From: Papilionanthe hookeriana x Papilionanthe teres
Taxonomy: Eukaryota; Streptophyta; Magnoliopsida; Asparagales; Orchidaceae
Assembly (NCBI GenBank): GCA_022702705.1
Contig: CM040430.1
Coordinates: 74,093,239-74,157,238 of the forward strand
DNA: 64,000 nucleotides
Direction of reading: 5' to 3'
Below the pieces are notes generated by a model. The model saw nothing but the letters and a program-made list of their open reading frames with translations, did not search any database and was not told where the DNA came from. Position 1 is the first letter of the stretch; each line of letters opens with the position of its first letter. Made by a program: the position numbers and the translations under genes. Positions 9,862 to 22,212 of this stretch are shown piece by piece.

Positions 9862-12800
9862 AAAACTCTCGATAATGGTCAGTGATTTTGCTTTCAAGAA
9901 TTTCAAAGTTTAAGGTTTTCAAAAGATTGAGTTTTAGAAATTTCAATAGAGATTAGCTCAAATTCGGAACGGTTTATTTCAAGAATCCAAAGGAAGAGAA
10001 GTAGGAGAAACTGAGGATCCAAGAAGAATCTTGGCAACTTCCCAAACTATCCTATTGTTTGGCTTTAATTTTAGAAAAATTATTTAATGTTGCAATCATG
10101 CCAATTTTAATTAATTAGGACTTATATTAGTATGACATAATCATACAAATAGCCTCGAAGATATGATGGTTTATGTCGTACCGAACGACTACCTCGGAGT
10201 CCTAAGACCGGTTAGGGCTTAATTTGCATAACATGATTATGCAAATGCCTAACGACAAGTTGAGGATTTATGTCGCACCAGGCAAACTACCTCGAAATCC
10301 TATGGCTTGGTTATTTAATACTAGGAAAAGGTTTTGCTGAAGTAGACACAAGTTTTGCTGACGAAGATGGCCGTGCAGCCCACTATGCTCCGAGCTCCTT
10401 GTTGTTGCAGAGGTTTAGTTTTAGAAGATGAAAATCAAGAGATGAGAGAAGTGTTATGGTTTAGAAATCTTAAAGTCTAAATGTCTTTTAGTGTTTTAAT
10501 TAAAATAAATCTTAAAGTTGTTTAAACAGAACCGATTAAGATCCCACGGTTCCGTCATCCCGACACCGTTATTTTCATCGAATTCACTTAGTCCAGATGA
10601 ATTTACTAAACTCAACTAAATGAGTTCCACACTTTCATTTAGACAATGGGAAATCCCGTTAGCAACACGTGGGTTACATCATCCAAGGTATTCCTGATCA
10701 TTCAACGAGACATTTTAATTTAGTTAAAGTTTTTGTTGTTCTGTTTGTGATTAAATTTTGATTTCTTTTATATTTTGGAATGTTGTGGAGGTGGATTTTA
10801 TCTTGTAGTGACTTTTAATTTAGTTTTGGTTTTGATTTTGTGGCTATCCTAAAGGTTTTGGTTTTCATGCAACAATCTTGTTTAACATGCACTAAAAGTG
10901 AAGCGCGGTGCAATAAAGTAAATTGTAATAACATAAAAAGCGTGCCTGGAGAGTCTTCCCGTCATTCCAAGCTACACTTTAAAACACATGTTAAGGAATT
11001 TAAACATTTCAACAAGTACCTAGGTAAAGACTAAAGGAGTGATTTTGGTTGTCTACCAGAATCCTAATCCTATAGCTAGTCATTTCCTATGACGTCTAGG
11101 TTCTTGATTTTGGTTAAGGATGATTTTCTTCATCAAAGAACAATTAAGTTCAATTGTTCTTTAAAACATCTCACCGTATCGAGGAAGTGTTTAGAACTAA
11201 TTCTAAACATCTTTTCAATACTTCTGAGATTATTTTGAGTCCAAATGAACTTCATTGTACTGGTGAATTGATCATCCAAGGGTTTTGTTATGTTTTATTC
11301 CTTTGCTCAGTGAACTAGGATGTTTGATTATCCTATGAGTGAGGTGACATTTTACTTAACGCTTCATTTAATAGTTATAATAATTTAAAGCTTTTAGAGG
11401 CAAGTTAATTTGTTAAAGATTTCTAATGATTTTTATTTAAAGTTGAAGATTTATCTTAATGTGATTTAATTATGAAATTTTAATCAATGATTTTAAGTTT
11501 AGAATGGTGTTTGATTCATTTAAGTTAAACCTTTTATAAATGATATCAATTAATTTAATTTTTACATCATGTTTTAAGGTAAGTTATCTTAAAATAATTT
11601 AGAATTTGTAAATTTGATTTAAGTTTGTTTTGAAATGATTCTTAATTAGTTCCAAATATTTTAATTTACTTTTTTTTAATTATTTAACATTTTAGGTTTT
11701 AATCGATTGTTAGATTATTTAATGAAGTGGGTTTTAGTCAAATTAAGAATTATTTATTTTTAATCATTTAATTATTAATTCCACTTATCCTCTTAAGTTT
11801 AAGAGTTAAATATTATTAAGTGATTTATTTAGGGATTTTTAAATTAAAGAATTAATATCTTCTTAAGTTATATCCCCATTTTAATAATCCAATTTTAATT
11901 AATCTTCCAAAATTTAAATCACTCAATTAATAAAAAATTCATTTTTGGGTTTATTAAAGTGATCAATGGGTTTCTACCCTTCAAGTTCCCAAAGTTTCAA
12001 TCATGTAAGAGAAGATTAAAATCAGATATTTTACCCCCATGTTGATTAAACCTAAAGTTTTAATTAGGGGTTAAAATCTTTTAATTATCTTTATGCCCCC
12101 TTTAAGCTTATTTATTTTATAACTCATTAAATTAAGCTTAAATGAACTTAAAATTTTTATGCAACTCCACTCACATGTCAATTAAGACATTAGAGGGGAA
12201 AATGTGATTTTTCTGAATTTAATTTATTTATATAATTATTTTTTAATGGAAAATAGGGATTTTCAAAGAAAATTCATCAACATGACCAAGCTAAAGTTTC
12301 TGTCCATAAGAAAATTATGGGACATTCCTAATGACTAGAGCACCACTTGGTCCAATTTTGGTGATTTTTTGAGTTATATTTTATTTATTAGAATTATTTT
12401 ATGTTTTGGAGTGTTAATAAATTATAAAATAAAATAAAAGTTGAAAAATGGATTTTATATTTTTCAAAAATCCCTCTGACCTCAAGAAAGTTAGAGAAAC
12501 AAATTTTATATTTTTACGATTTTTATTTGATTTATTAGAATTAATTTAGTGAAAAGGTTGGAAAATCCAATTTTTAAGTCAAAAATTGTTTTAAGCATTT
12601 AAAATTCAATATCTTTACTTTGAGACTTGGGAAAAATATTTGGTTTATTCCTAAGTGATTAGGGGAACAAATATGACATTTTTATGATTTTTATTATTTT
12701 TATGATTTTTATTATTTTCTAATTATTAAAAATATTAAAATATGCTCAAAAATGAAAATTTTTAGAAAATTCCAATTTTATTTTTGTTAGACTCCTCTAA

Positions 12801-13502
12801 TATTAGAGAAATCCCAAAATCAATTTGGTAAATATTTGAAATGTATTTTTGGAGTTATAAATTTTTAAAGTTTAATTTTGATTATGTGGCTTAATTAATC
12901 CATTTAGTGGGGTTAAACATTTACAATTAACTTTAAATTTTTATGTGAGGTTCCCCTGATCCTAGATATCAGTGGAGAATTGATTTCAAGCTATTTTAAT
13001 GTGTGATTAACTCTAATTAATTAAAGTTCAATTTGAGTGATTAGGCCAATTAGGATTATTTTTAATGAATTAACTCAAACCATAATTATCCTAAGGAACT
13101 TCACCATATTTTTCTAGAATTTTCTGAACAACATACTAATTTTTGGATTTAAAATGTCAAAAACAGTGACATAAACTTGAAAAATACATAACTTACCACA
13201 GGGATGGCCTCTGACCTTGAAAAATTTAGAGAATGTTCCCAAGATCAGAGGCTCAAAAGCCCTATGGTCTCATGCCATGGTGAAATGTATACATGCATGG
13301 AGAATTAAAATGCTAAAAATAGTATTAAATTAATTAAAAATAAAATACTCAACAAAATAGATTAATTCTTTTTCCACATTATTCTCCTCTGTTCACTGAG
13401 AAAGAGTGTATTTTTCTTTTATTTTTATGATTTTTCTATGCAAAGATATCAATTTTTGAAGTTTTAGGTATTTAAATAAATAAGAAAAATTGGATTTTCC
13501 TA

Positions 13503-13805
13503 CTTAAACCAGTCAGCGCTGCGTCAACCTCGGCGGCTCTGAAGTTCTACGTGTCGCGCTCCCATTTGATGCCGCCACCTGAGTCAGCTGCCACACGTCC
13601 CGCGGTCCCGCTCCGTCCTCTGGTCCGACTTGATCTCCGCCGTTCAACTGATACACAATCGATCGGACGGCTCCTGGTCATCGTCTACGACTGGTGTATC
13701 CCGTGAGCCGTCGAACTTCTAACCCTAATATCTCCCTCGATTCTCAATGGATTTTCGAGTTCTTATGCCCTATGGATTCGTCTTGAGAAGACGAACACAT
13801 CCATA
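13503..13805 (-). other. GC-rich island of LTR with stem-loop, copy 2
   Basis: Counterpart of 6385-6673 and 36176-36478. The boundary stem-loop TTCGTCT-(5)-AGACGAA is at 13787-13805. Confidence 0.6.
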
Positions 13806-14309
13806 TGGTAAACAGGCATTGAAATTGACTTAAATAAAATGAAGAATAGTTGGAAGCTCGGGAGGAAGAAGAGGGCAATACCTTGGCTCTGAGAAGTGAA
13901 GCTTCTATCGGAGAGGCTTGGCACGTTCTTTGGAGTCCAAGGAGGCTAGGGATGAAGCCTGGAGTTGTGGTGAAATGTCTAGGCTTGACTTCCATCAAGC
14001 CCGATCATAAAGCTTGGAGGCTGGAACAACTGGGTGGTCTGGAGAGGGGGTTTTCACTGGGGAACTCCTTCTCTACCTCTGGTGAAGGTGTGGGAAGAGT
14101 TAATTTGGATTTGGTGAAGTTTCAGAGAGTTTCCTGTTTCTGGCCTGATTTTCAGCTGAGAAATTGAGCTCAGCTGGGTGAATTCAGGGCAGGAGAATAG
14201 TAGGGTTCTTCTTCTCTAGGCTGGGGGAAGCTCTGGGAGTAATTTGGTAAGGTTTGGTTGAGAAAAATTTCAACACCCTTCAGCACCTTTCTCATGGCCA
14301 AGAAGAGGT

Positions 14310-14319
14310 GTTTAAATGG
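14310..14319 (-). promoter_or_regulatory. TATA-like element of 5' LTR
   Basis: Minus-strand CCATTTAAAC at the position corresponding to CTATTTAAAC in the other LTRs; one substitution. Confidence 0.45.
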
Positions 14320-16105
14320 CCAGGGCCACTGGGCTGAGCTAGGGCTCAATTGTTGGGTGGATTCCACTGCTCAGGTGGAGGGCGGAGGAGCTCCAAGGTT
14401 TGATTTGGCTGAGGTGGCCAATTGGGTGAGTTTGAGTTTGTTTTACTTGGTGGTGGCTCTCAGTTTTGACTCCCTTCGGTGGCTAGGCTGGCCGGCAAAG
14501 ACAAGGGAGCTGGCCATGGGTCAGGTCAACCAAGGAGTAGGGTTTAATGGTGATAAACCAGGCAAGGGGGATTTGGGGTGAGGCAAAAGAGGATTTGTCC
14601 ATTTAAGGGAAGAGATCCCTTAAAATGGGGAACCCTTGGTCCATGGCTCACTTAGCTTGGGCTAGGTGGATCTAAGGTGGTTCATAGTGGCTCACTTAGT
14701 GGTTGTGGATAGGTTGGTTTAGCCACATTTGGTTCAATTTGGTTTGGTTTGGTCATGGGTTCAAATTGACTCATTTGGGTTTGGGTTGGGCTAACTTGAG
14801 TTAGGTCTTGATTTGGGTCCAAATTTCTTGAGTAATTTTGAAGAGGTGATTGCCATGAGGAAGTTTCTTGAAGACATGGGGAGGTTTTGAGTTCAATTGG
14901 AAGGTCAATTTGGTGGATTTTGGTATTTTGGCTAATTTGGGGAAGGTTGAATCAACTTGGGTCCAAGTTGAGTTAAGGTGGGGTTTAGACCTAATTGACA
15001 GTTTCAAATGGTTTAGGGGAATGTATTCAAGAGTTCCCAACATCAATTGGGAAGAAATTTTAGGGTTTGGCTAATCAATTTGGTAGGTTTAGGGCATGGG
15101 TTCACTTTAGGCTAAAATGGGGGTATTGGATTTCAAATGGGATTGAACTCAAATATGAATCAATTTGGACTTGTATTTGATTTAGATTGATATTAATGAG
15201 GTTGAATCAAATTTTAGAATTAAAATTGGGCAAAATTGAGGTCAAATGGGTTGGTTTGGTGTGACATTGGGTCCATTTAGGTTAAAAATGCAATTTGGGG
15301 ATTTTAATAAAAGTGGGTTATTTTGGCAAAATTTGGCTATAGTGTAGTTAAACAAAATGAAATTGGAAATATTTGGGATTTTTTGGAATTTTTTGGGAAT
15401 TTTTGGAATTTTTGGAATTTTGTGCCAAAAGGGTAATTTGGGGTATCAAGAGGTTATTTAGAGGGTATTGGGGTATTTTGGTAAATTTAAAAGGTGGGGG
15501 TTGTTTCAAAATGAGTTTTAGGATTTTTTGGAAATTTTGGGTAATTTTTGGCTAATTTTGGCAAATTTGAGGTAATTAGGTAATTTTAGGTAGACTTGAA
15601 GGACCCAATGTCACAACTAGGCATTGGGCAAAAGTTGAATTTTGATTATGATGAAGCTTAAAGTGAGCCATGGAACAAAAAATGTCCACCCTGAACATCT
15701 CATGGGTTGTTTCCAACCCTCTTAGCCAAAGAGCTAGGGGTTTTGACTTAGCCATATGAGTGCTCAAATGAACCAGGGGGAGAAATGGGTAAGGATGGTG
15801 TGTGTGAGAGTGCAGTGTGTGTAAGCCAGACCTCACCAGGACCAGGCCACCCAGGGTAGTCCTAAGGCTTGAACAACCTTATAGGAGCTCACTATTGGTT
15901 CTCCATATGGTGGTCTTAACCTTCTAAGGTGATTTAGAGGTTTGCAATCATCTAAGTGAGATCCCAAGAGGAGTCAAGAAGTAGCTGAATTGCTAAAGGG
16001 TGGCTCTCAATTCTAGTCCTCTAGGATAGTCAAGGAGAAAACCTTATGGCTAGATCCTAAGAAGAACTAAGGAGAGAAAAGACCTCACCAAAAATGAGGT
16101 CAACA

Positions 16106-17829
16106 ATAATATAGGATACTACGCAAGTATACGTATCGTTTTTCAAGTAATAATGGACTTTCTGATTAAGCCCCGAGATATCGAACCCACAAGGAAAATT
16201 TGAAAATCTTTAAAGGAATAAGAAAAATTATCTTTTTACTTTTTTTTTTATTGCTTTTGAAAGTATGTCTGGATTTTGAAAATTTTTGAAAGTTGATGTC
16301 TTTTGAAATTTCCTTAATAAAATGTTAAGCAAGAAATTAAAATTATAATAACTAATAACATTGTATGTAAAATACTATTAACTAGAATATCTTTTTCTTT
16401 CCTTTTATGAAGTAGTAATAATTATTAAAGTATTGTTGTGGAAGTATTTAAATTTGTTGTGGCAGATAGAAGAAAACGTGTTCTTTACTCTTACTTGGTT
16501 CTATAAAGAACATAGGTTAATTTGAAATTTTTATCATTTTGAACTTGGTTAGGCAGGGAAGATACAAGTCTCTCACTCCAGAGTTCCCTCGATTCCCACC
16601 AACTGGGGGCTAACATCTCATAACAAAACTCAAAACTTCAAACCAAATTAGGGGGTTTTAGCCTGTCAGTCTAAAATCCTCTAATTTTACTCCCTTCCAT
16701 AAAAATATCTTCTAATATTACATTCAATTATATGGACTACAATTCTCACCCATATAATTGCATCTGATTCTTACTAACTTTTATGAGACAATACCGCATT
16801 GGATCTTACATAATCTCAAGAAATTCTACAACTTAGCAGGCCAAATTAAGAAGTAAACAAAGTTTTCAGAATCAATCTTCACAACTTCTTCCAACTTTTA
16901 AACACTTATACTTTGCACAACAATTCTTTATAAATTAATTACTTGTCCATTTAAGAATGAAAAAGATAAAGTAAACTACTCAGAATGCATTGAAAAAAAT
17001 ACCAAAACACATTGATTCAAAATTAAAAACCATATGAAAAACAACAAACAAAAACAAGTATTAATTAAAAAACTAAATGTAAGAATAAAACTAAACACTT
17101 ATTTGAAAATTCTCTCCACAAGACTCAGGAAGTTCCTCTGAAACTTTAACTCTTCACTAAACTACTCCTCAGAGCGGATGTCCCAACTCCGATGACTCAG
17201 AATAACTTCAGACTTCAATAAAAACTAAACTTAAAAGAAAGAAAAGAAGTGGGAAGAAGAAGGCTTCACTCCGACCCTTTTCTCCTTTCTACTCTCTACT
17301 CCTACTCTTAATAAAAACTCTCGCAAAATAAAAGTAAAATAATGTAAAAACTTGCAATTAAAAGAAACCCTTCAATAGGCAAAGGAAGAGCTCCTTAATC
17401 TTTCCTAAGACTCTCTTTAAATAGTAAACCAAAAGGTGTCTTGGTGTCTCTTCAAAATGTGCTCAAATTTAATGTATCCACCAAAGAATGCACCCCTTCA
17501 TTCAAACTTGCCGCCCAAAGGAAGTTTTGGAAGTTACCACCAAGAGTTGCATCCCATTCCCTTTGAAATTGGTGCCAAATTCATTTGAATTTCAATTTTT
17601 AACTGTGGCGGCTAAGCGCCAACCCAGCGGCGCTTAGCCGCCAATGCCCAAATTTTCATTTTTCATCTTTTTTTGCTCCAAATTTGATCCAATTTTGGTC
17701 CTTTCACCATGACCATCCATTTTCATCATATCTGCAAGAAAAACACAAAATACCTTCCCTTAAAGTGTAATATCATTAAAAATAGGTATAAAAATGTGCA
17801 TAAAAATACTATATATTTTAGGTGTATCA
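16106..17829 (-). repeat. Athila 3' LTR (truncated at its distal end)
   Basis: Aligns with 27727-29447 at high identity by eye. Its proximal end in sense is TGATACACC at 17829. Holds a perfect 14 bp GC-rich inverted repeat at 17607-17642. No coding frame. Confidence 0.9.
17607..17642. repeat. Perfect 14 bp GC-rich inverted repeat
   Basis: GGCGGCTAAGCGCC, eight-base loop, GGCGCTTAGCCGCC. A decayed copy is at the same LTR position (29226-29262). Related modules are near 20838-20925 and 21926-21962 in the internal region. Confidence 0.85.
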
Positions 17830-19302
17830 AAATCTCCCAAACTTAAAATGTTATTTGTCCTCAAGTGATAGTTAATCTCATAGAACATTTTAGCATGCAA
17901 ATTATGTAATGAGTTTCTTAGGAAGATAACAAAATTTTGTTCTAGAAATGGAATAGTCCAATTTAGAAAAAATTTCAGTAATTAAAACCAACTTAAAGTT
18001 TAGAAAGTTCTTAAGTAAAGGAAAATGACAAATATAAGTTTCTATCTAATTCAGAAATATTTGTAGATTCTTCAAAATATTGGACTCAAACACTTATTTT
18101 TCTCACTTAAAAATCTTTATTTGAAAATAATTTTACTTACTATATTATAACCTTAAGCTTTAGATTTTCTCTGAACTTATAACTTAAACTTTAGGTATGA
18201 AACCAATTTTTGATTAGGTCCTTAATTCCCCAAGCTTCTCCTCCCTTTTCATATACTATTTTTCACTTTTTCTTTTCTTTTTCTTTCTTTTTTTTTAAGG
18301 TAAGGATTAATATATCTGGATAGGCCTTTAATGATTTTGAATTCCACCCTTCCATTTAAAATAAAGGTCAGATATATATCTTTCACTTAAAAATCATAAT
18401 AATAATATTTGAAAATTACTCTTCAAAAAAGAAATTTAAGCTTTGAAGAATAAAAGTCAAATCTTCTATTTATCCAAAAATACAAAACTTCTTACTAAAG
18501 ATAGTTTAACTTTATTTAACACCTCTTCATTAAGAAAATTTTAACTTTAAGTTTTTCATGATTACTATAAATTTTAACTAAATTCTTTTATTCATTTCTA
18601 TATTCAAAATTTTTGTTCCCCTAATATAACTTCATGTACATAATTGTTCTCAATCAAAAATAAGATTTATTTTTAAGTATTCTTGAGAATCAAATAGAAT
18701 TTTAGGTTTTTAAAAATCTTTATTTTTAAAATCCCCCCCAAAACTTTAATTTTTAGTTAAGATAAAACATCTAAGCATAAGAAATGATACATGGGTGAGA
18801 AATCAAAAACTGACATATCATGCTTGCAGAAATTTTTAATATGCTAATATGCAAGTATAACAATTTAAATAACAGGAGTAAAATGAAATCAAGTTTAGTT
18901 TTTCAAAACAATTTTTTTTATACATAGAAAAGTAAAAATTTCAAAAAGACTTCTACAGTAGTTGAGGTTTTCAAAGCAAATACACACCAACTAAAATAAC
19001 ACACTGATACAGATAACAGATGAAAGTGCAATTTGAAAAATTTTAAACATGTAGTTTTCTAAGTAGAAGTTCCCAATAGTGGTTTATAATCTCATAACAG
19101 TTTTTGAATTAAAGTATACACTACTAAAAACTCTGACATAACATACACATTAAAACATTTACTATTACACATCACTACCACAAAGCAACATATAAAACAT
19201 CAATACAACAACAACAATACATCTGAATATGCATAACAGAAAAATAATACAAACTACAGTCTTACATACTATCAAGGTTCATATCACAACACAATGATCA
19301 AA
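17830..19302 (-). other. Athila 3' untranslated region with polypurine-like tract
   Basis: Minus-strand AAGTTTGGGAGATTT immediately precedes the LTR start TGATACACC and is the likely polypurine tract (17830-17844). The rest is AT-rich with no open frame of note. Confidence 0.6.
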
Positions 19303-20532
19303 CTAAATACTAACAAAACAAACATACATCAACAACAACACTACAACGAAAACAAATAACACTAACCTGCTCATCATCCTCATCATCATCATCATCATCA
19401 TCCTGCTTATTCCAATCCCAAGATGGCACATAAGGTATGTAGAATGATGAGGGGGCATCTCAGCACTCTGATCACCTCTAATCAGTCTATCCAAATATTG
19501 CTGATAACTCTCCTCATACTCATCATGTTTCACAATATATCTTTCTACATTATCCATCTTACCATCCATATCTTTCAGATGCTCTCGAGTAAGACTCACT
19601 TTTTTCAAAATTTTTCTTAATAAACCAGTCTGTGAATCAGTAGATGATGAAGCACGGGAAGTAGAAGCATGAGAAGTAGATGCAGTAGAAGTAGAAGCAT
19701 AAGCAGTAGAAGCCCTACCAAATCCTCCTCTCCAGCCAAACTCTGAATGTACCGTGTAAGCACCAATGTTTACACTGGTAATTGATCTCAATGGCTGAAG
19801 TACCTCTTTCCAGGTTTCAAACTTCACTTTAGATCGTTCACATAATGAATGAATCAATGAAGGAAATCCCATACCTACAGTCGTGGTTGATCTAGCATAG
19901 TTTAAAACATAATCATAAATTATACCTCTAATGTCAATAGGCTTCCCTTACTGAATACAATGGTTCTACATAGCTCTTTCTCTCGTTACTTCACTCGTAT
20001 GACTCGAAGGTAACAACGTAGATGAGATAAAATATTGCCATGCCTTAGAAATGGCATTCAATTTGGAAGCAGGAAAGTTCACTCTTCTATCATTAGTTAT
20101 TTTCCATAATCCTCTTCCATCAGTCAGAAATTCCATGATCTCATCTAATTCTCCTTCCGTAGGATGATAGTTAGAATAAAAACATAACATGTCAGGAGGT
20201 AGTCGATAAAAAGTGTTGATTTCCCCAAAAGAAAAGTTGACCTCATGCCTCCTAACCATCATTTGATTCTCTTCTGCAGCACAAAAATTTGCATAAAATT
20301 CTCTAACCACAGAAACAACAGTAACAGCGGAGAAGCAACAGTAATTCTCCCAGTTCCTTCTAGCAATCATATCTTCAATCACCTCTCTTGGTTTACTAAA
20401 CACACGCTCAGGAATCAACTTACGTGACTGCAATGCATCGACGTATTGTTCCTCAGCCCTCATACTAACAAATTTGTCAGAATCGAATCTTGTCTTTTCT
20501 CGTGCACGCTTTGACTTTGGAGCCATCTCCAA
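19303..20532 (-). pseudogene. Athila 3' ORF, 'putative plant transposon protein' domain
   Basis: One reading frame of 410 codons from the ATG at 20532 to 19303, broken by a TAG (19966-19968) and a TAA shortly after. The N-terminal half has the basic start MAPKSKRAREK and blocks such as VVREFYANF, FYRLPPDM and KAWQYFISSTLLPSSH, typical of the 3' ORF of Athila-type elements that databases call putative plant transposon protein (sometimes env-like). A Ser/Ala/Thr-rich tract follows at about 19620-19720. Near the end a one-base shift turns an acidic Asp-run, encoded by a GAT/CAT trinucleotide run at 19386-19410, into a Met-run. No signal peptide is evident. Function unknown. Confidence 0.75.
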
Positions 20533-21293
20533 AAATTCATGAAAAAATTCACTATAAATTCCAAAATCAAACTAAAATTGCTAAATTATCTTCCAAAAGA
20601 TATTTTCACTAAATACAAGCAATTTTTCAAGTTTTCCTCAAATTTTTACTTAGGAATAGTGCTCTTACCTCAAGGAATCCAAATCTAACAATTTTTGTTG
20701 AGATCGGCTCTTAAATGATCCATAATATGATGCCATAGGCTCCTCTTTCGTGATAAACTAAAGGTTGAAGATGATTGGGCAATTTAAAAATGACAATTTT
20801 CGGGTTTTTAACTGTTGGGAACCAATTTTCGCGAACTGGCGCCTAAGCGCAAACTCTCGGTGCTTAGACACGAAATCTGGCGCTTAAGCGCAGGCACTCT
20901 GGCGCTTAGCCGCCAGTACCCAAATATTCACAATTAAGGTATATGCACTAAATTACTTGGTTAATCACCCTTAATTACTCCAGAATAATTATTTCTCCCC
21001 ACATAAATCTTCCAATATTCCAAATCAAAATTTAATATCCATTGATTCCACACAAATTTCACAAAAATACAAACTTATATTAAAACAAACATAACACTAA
21101 ATACAATTCTAGAATTTCTATCCACACATAAAGGATGAAATTCTCTAAATACAAGAGACTTTAATCTCAAACTAATAAGTATACATCTCTAGGATGTAAC
21201 CATCACATCATCAGGCTTAGTTAATACTTAAATATAAACACTAAACACACCAAACATAACACACAAGAACACTAAACATAACACATAAGAACA
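20533..21293. other. Athila internal spacer with GC-rich inverted modules
   Basis: No ORF. Contains repeated GGCGCTTAAGCGC / GGCGCTTAGCCGCC modules at about 20838-20925, followed by CCCAAAT as in the LTR copies. The remainder is AT-rich. Confidence 0.5.
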
Positions 21294-21722
21294 CTAAACA
21301 AATAAGAACAAAGCACTCTTAATTTCATTCTCCATTAGCGGATTATATTCAGGACCACTATTATTCTCATTTGACCCTTCTGGAATATAAATTTGATAGA
21401 ATGGGCGATAATTGTTCATTCTTACATCGTCTTCTTCAATCCATTTGTTCTTCACAAACGTCGCCTTATCTGCTTCTTCCACTTACCTTGAATGACTAAA
21501 TTGCATCTTGAGTTGCCATCCCATGTGCTCCAACTGTAAGTTAGTTTCGTTGATCTTTGCTTCCATTGAAGTCACTCGGGCTTCAATATTTGCAATCATT
21601 TCTGCAATACCTTGAATACTAACAGTGAGATATCCATTGAATAATTCTTTAGGACAATCACTAATGAACTTACTTTTTTCATAATCTTGCTTCTTCTTCA
21701 TCTCATTCTCCCAGGAAGACAT
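21294..21722 (-). pseudogene. Small coiled-coil ORF upstream of Athila 3' ORF
   Basis: Starts at ATG 21722 (MSSWENEMKKKQDYEK) and runs about 79 codons with a heptad-like stretch (IANIEARVTSMEAKINETNLQLEH) before a stop. A second frame segment follows with YRPFYQIYIPEGS. The stop region reads CAAG|GTAAGT on the minus strand (21490-21481), a consensus splice donor, so the real product may be spliced rather than stopped. The remnant at 30636-30962 encodes a similar protein with FRPFYNLFVPQQ, so the gene is shared by two Athila-type elements. Function unknown. Confidence 0.5.
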
Positions 21723-22212
21723 GATGCACTCAAAACTCTCTTCTTAAGACTCAAAAAATGAAAATAGGACTTGAGGCAAGTGTTTCTCTTAAATCAGGTC
21801 CTTTTTATAGACTTGGGAAGTGCTAAATCTACCCCAAGACATTTTAAAACTCCAAAATAACTTCCAAAACTACTCCCCCATGATTTAGGCTTCTAGAACC
21901 TCATTTTTCACATTTTTTGTAACTCCGGCGCCTAAGCACCAACTACTCGGCGCTTAGCCGCCAGTGCTCAATTTGGCACAGATCTGCTAAGTGTCCAAAT
22001 TTTCATTCTGACTTCTCTAAATCATCAATTAAGGTCAAATAAACTCTAATATAGTTTAAAAACTCCAAATTACTACCACTAAAAACATAAAAATAAACTA
22101 AACAAAGCAAACAAAGCACATAAAACAAACATAAAGCAAAGCACACCGATAATTATGGGTTGCCTCCCACAAAGCACTTGTTTTAACGTCTTCAGCCTGA
22201 CATACCCAGAAC
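21723..22212. other. Athila spacer between integrase and small ORF
   Basis: No supported gene. Contains a GC-rich module GGCGCCTAAGCACC...GGCGCTTAGCCGCC at about 21927-21962 within AT-rich sequence. Confidence 0.5.

Larger units (their letters stand above)
1..16105 (-). mobile_element. Tat/Ogre-type LTR retrotransposon, 5' part, minus strand
   Basis: Reading right to left this is a 5' LTR (16105-9459), a tRNA-Arg-type primer binding site (9452-9435), an untranslated leader, ORF1 and the beginning of gag; pol and the 3' LTR lie beyond the left edge. ORF1 is interrupted by a solo LTR of the same family (2015-8677). The proteins match those of the plus-strand element at 31010-60231 almost residue for residue, so the two belong to one family. 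The right border (…GGTCAACA then ATAAT) falls inside the 3' LTR of an Athila-type element, which places this insertion later than the Athila one. ATAAT at 16106-16110 is the candidate target duplication; its partner is outside the window. Tat/Ogre assignment rests on the ORF upstream of gag, LTR size, primer site, and the dual RNase H seen in the plus-strand relative. Confidence 0.88.
9459..16105 (-). mobile_element. 5' LTR (6.65 kb) of the minus-strand Ogre-like element
   Basis: Minus-strand TGTTGACC...GCCGACA, ending six bases before the primer site. Organised as the solo LTR: terminal hairpin GACCTCA/TGAGGTC (16081-16100), G-poor U3, TATA-like element (14310-14319), donor-like site (13880), GC-rich island (13503-13805), AT-rich leader and hairpin cluster (9861-9633). 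It lacks both the long TTTAA array and the 3' end extension of the 2015-8677 and 31010-45672 LTRs, so it is a distinct LTR variant. Short ORFs inside are not conserved. Confidence 0.9.

Noticed and set aside
16106..17829. A separate solo LTR next to the Ogre-like element
   Set aside because: It is continuous with the Athila interior at 17830 and pairs with the 27635-29447 LTR; only its distal ~92 bases are missing because of the Ogre-like insertion.
19303..19872. Membrane or envelope protein suggested by the hydrophobic C-terminus after a Met run
   Set aside because: The Met run and hydrophobic tail come from a one-base shift out of an Asp-rich acidic tail; no signal peptide or furin-like site.
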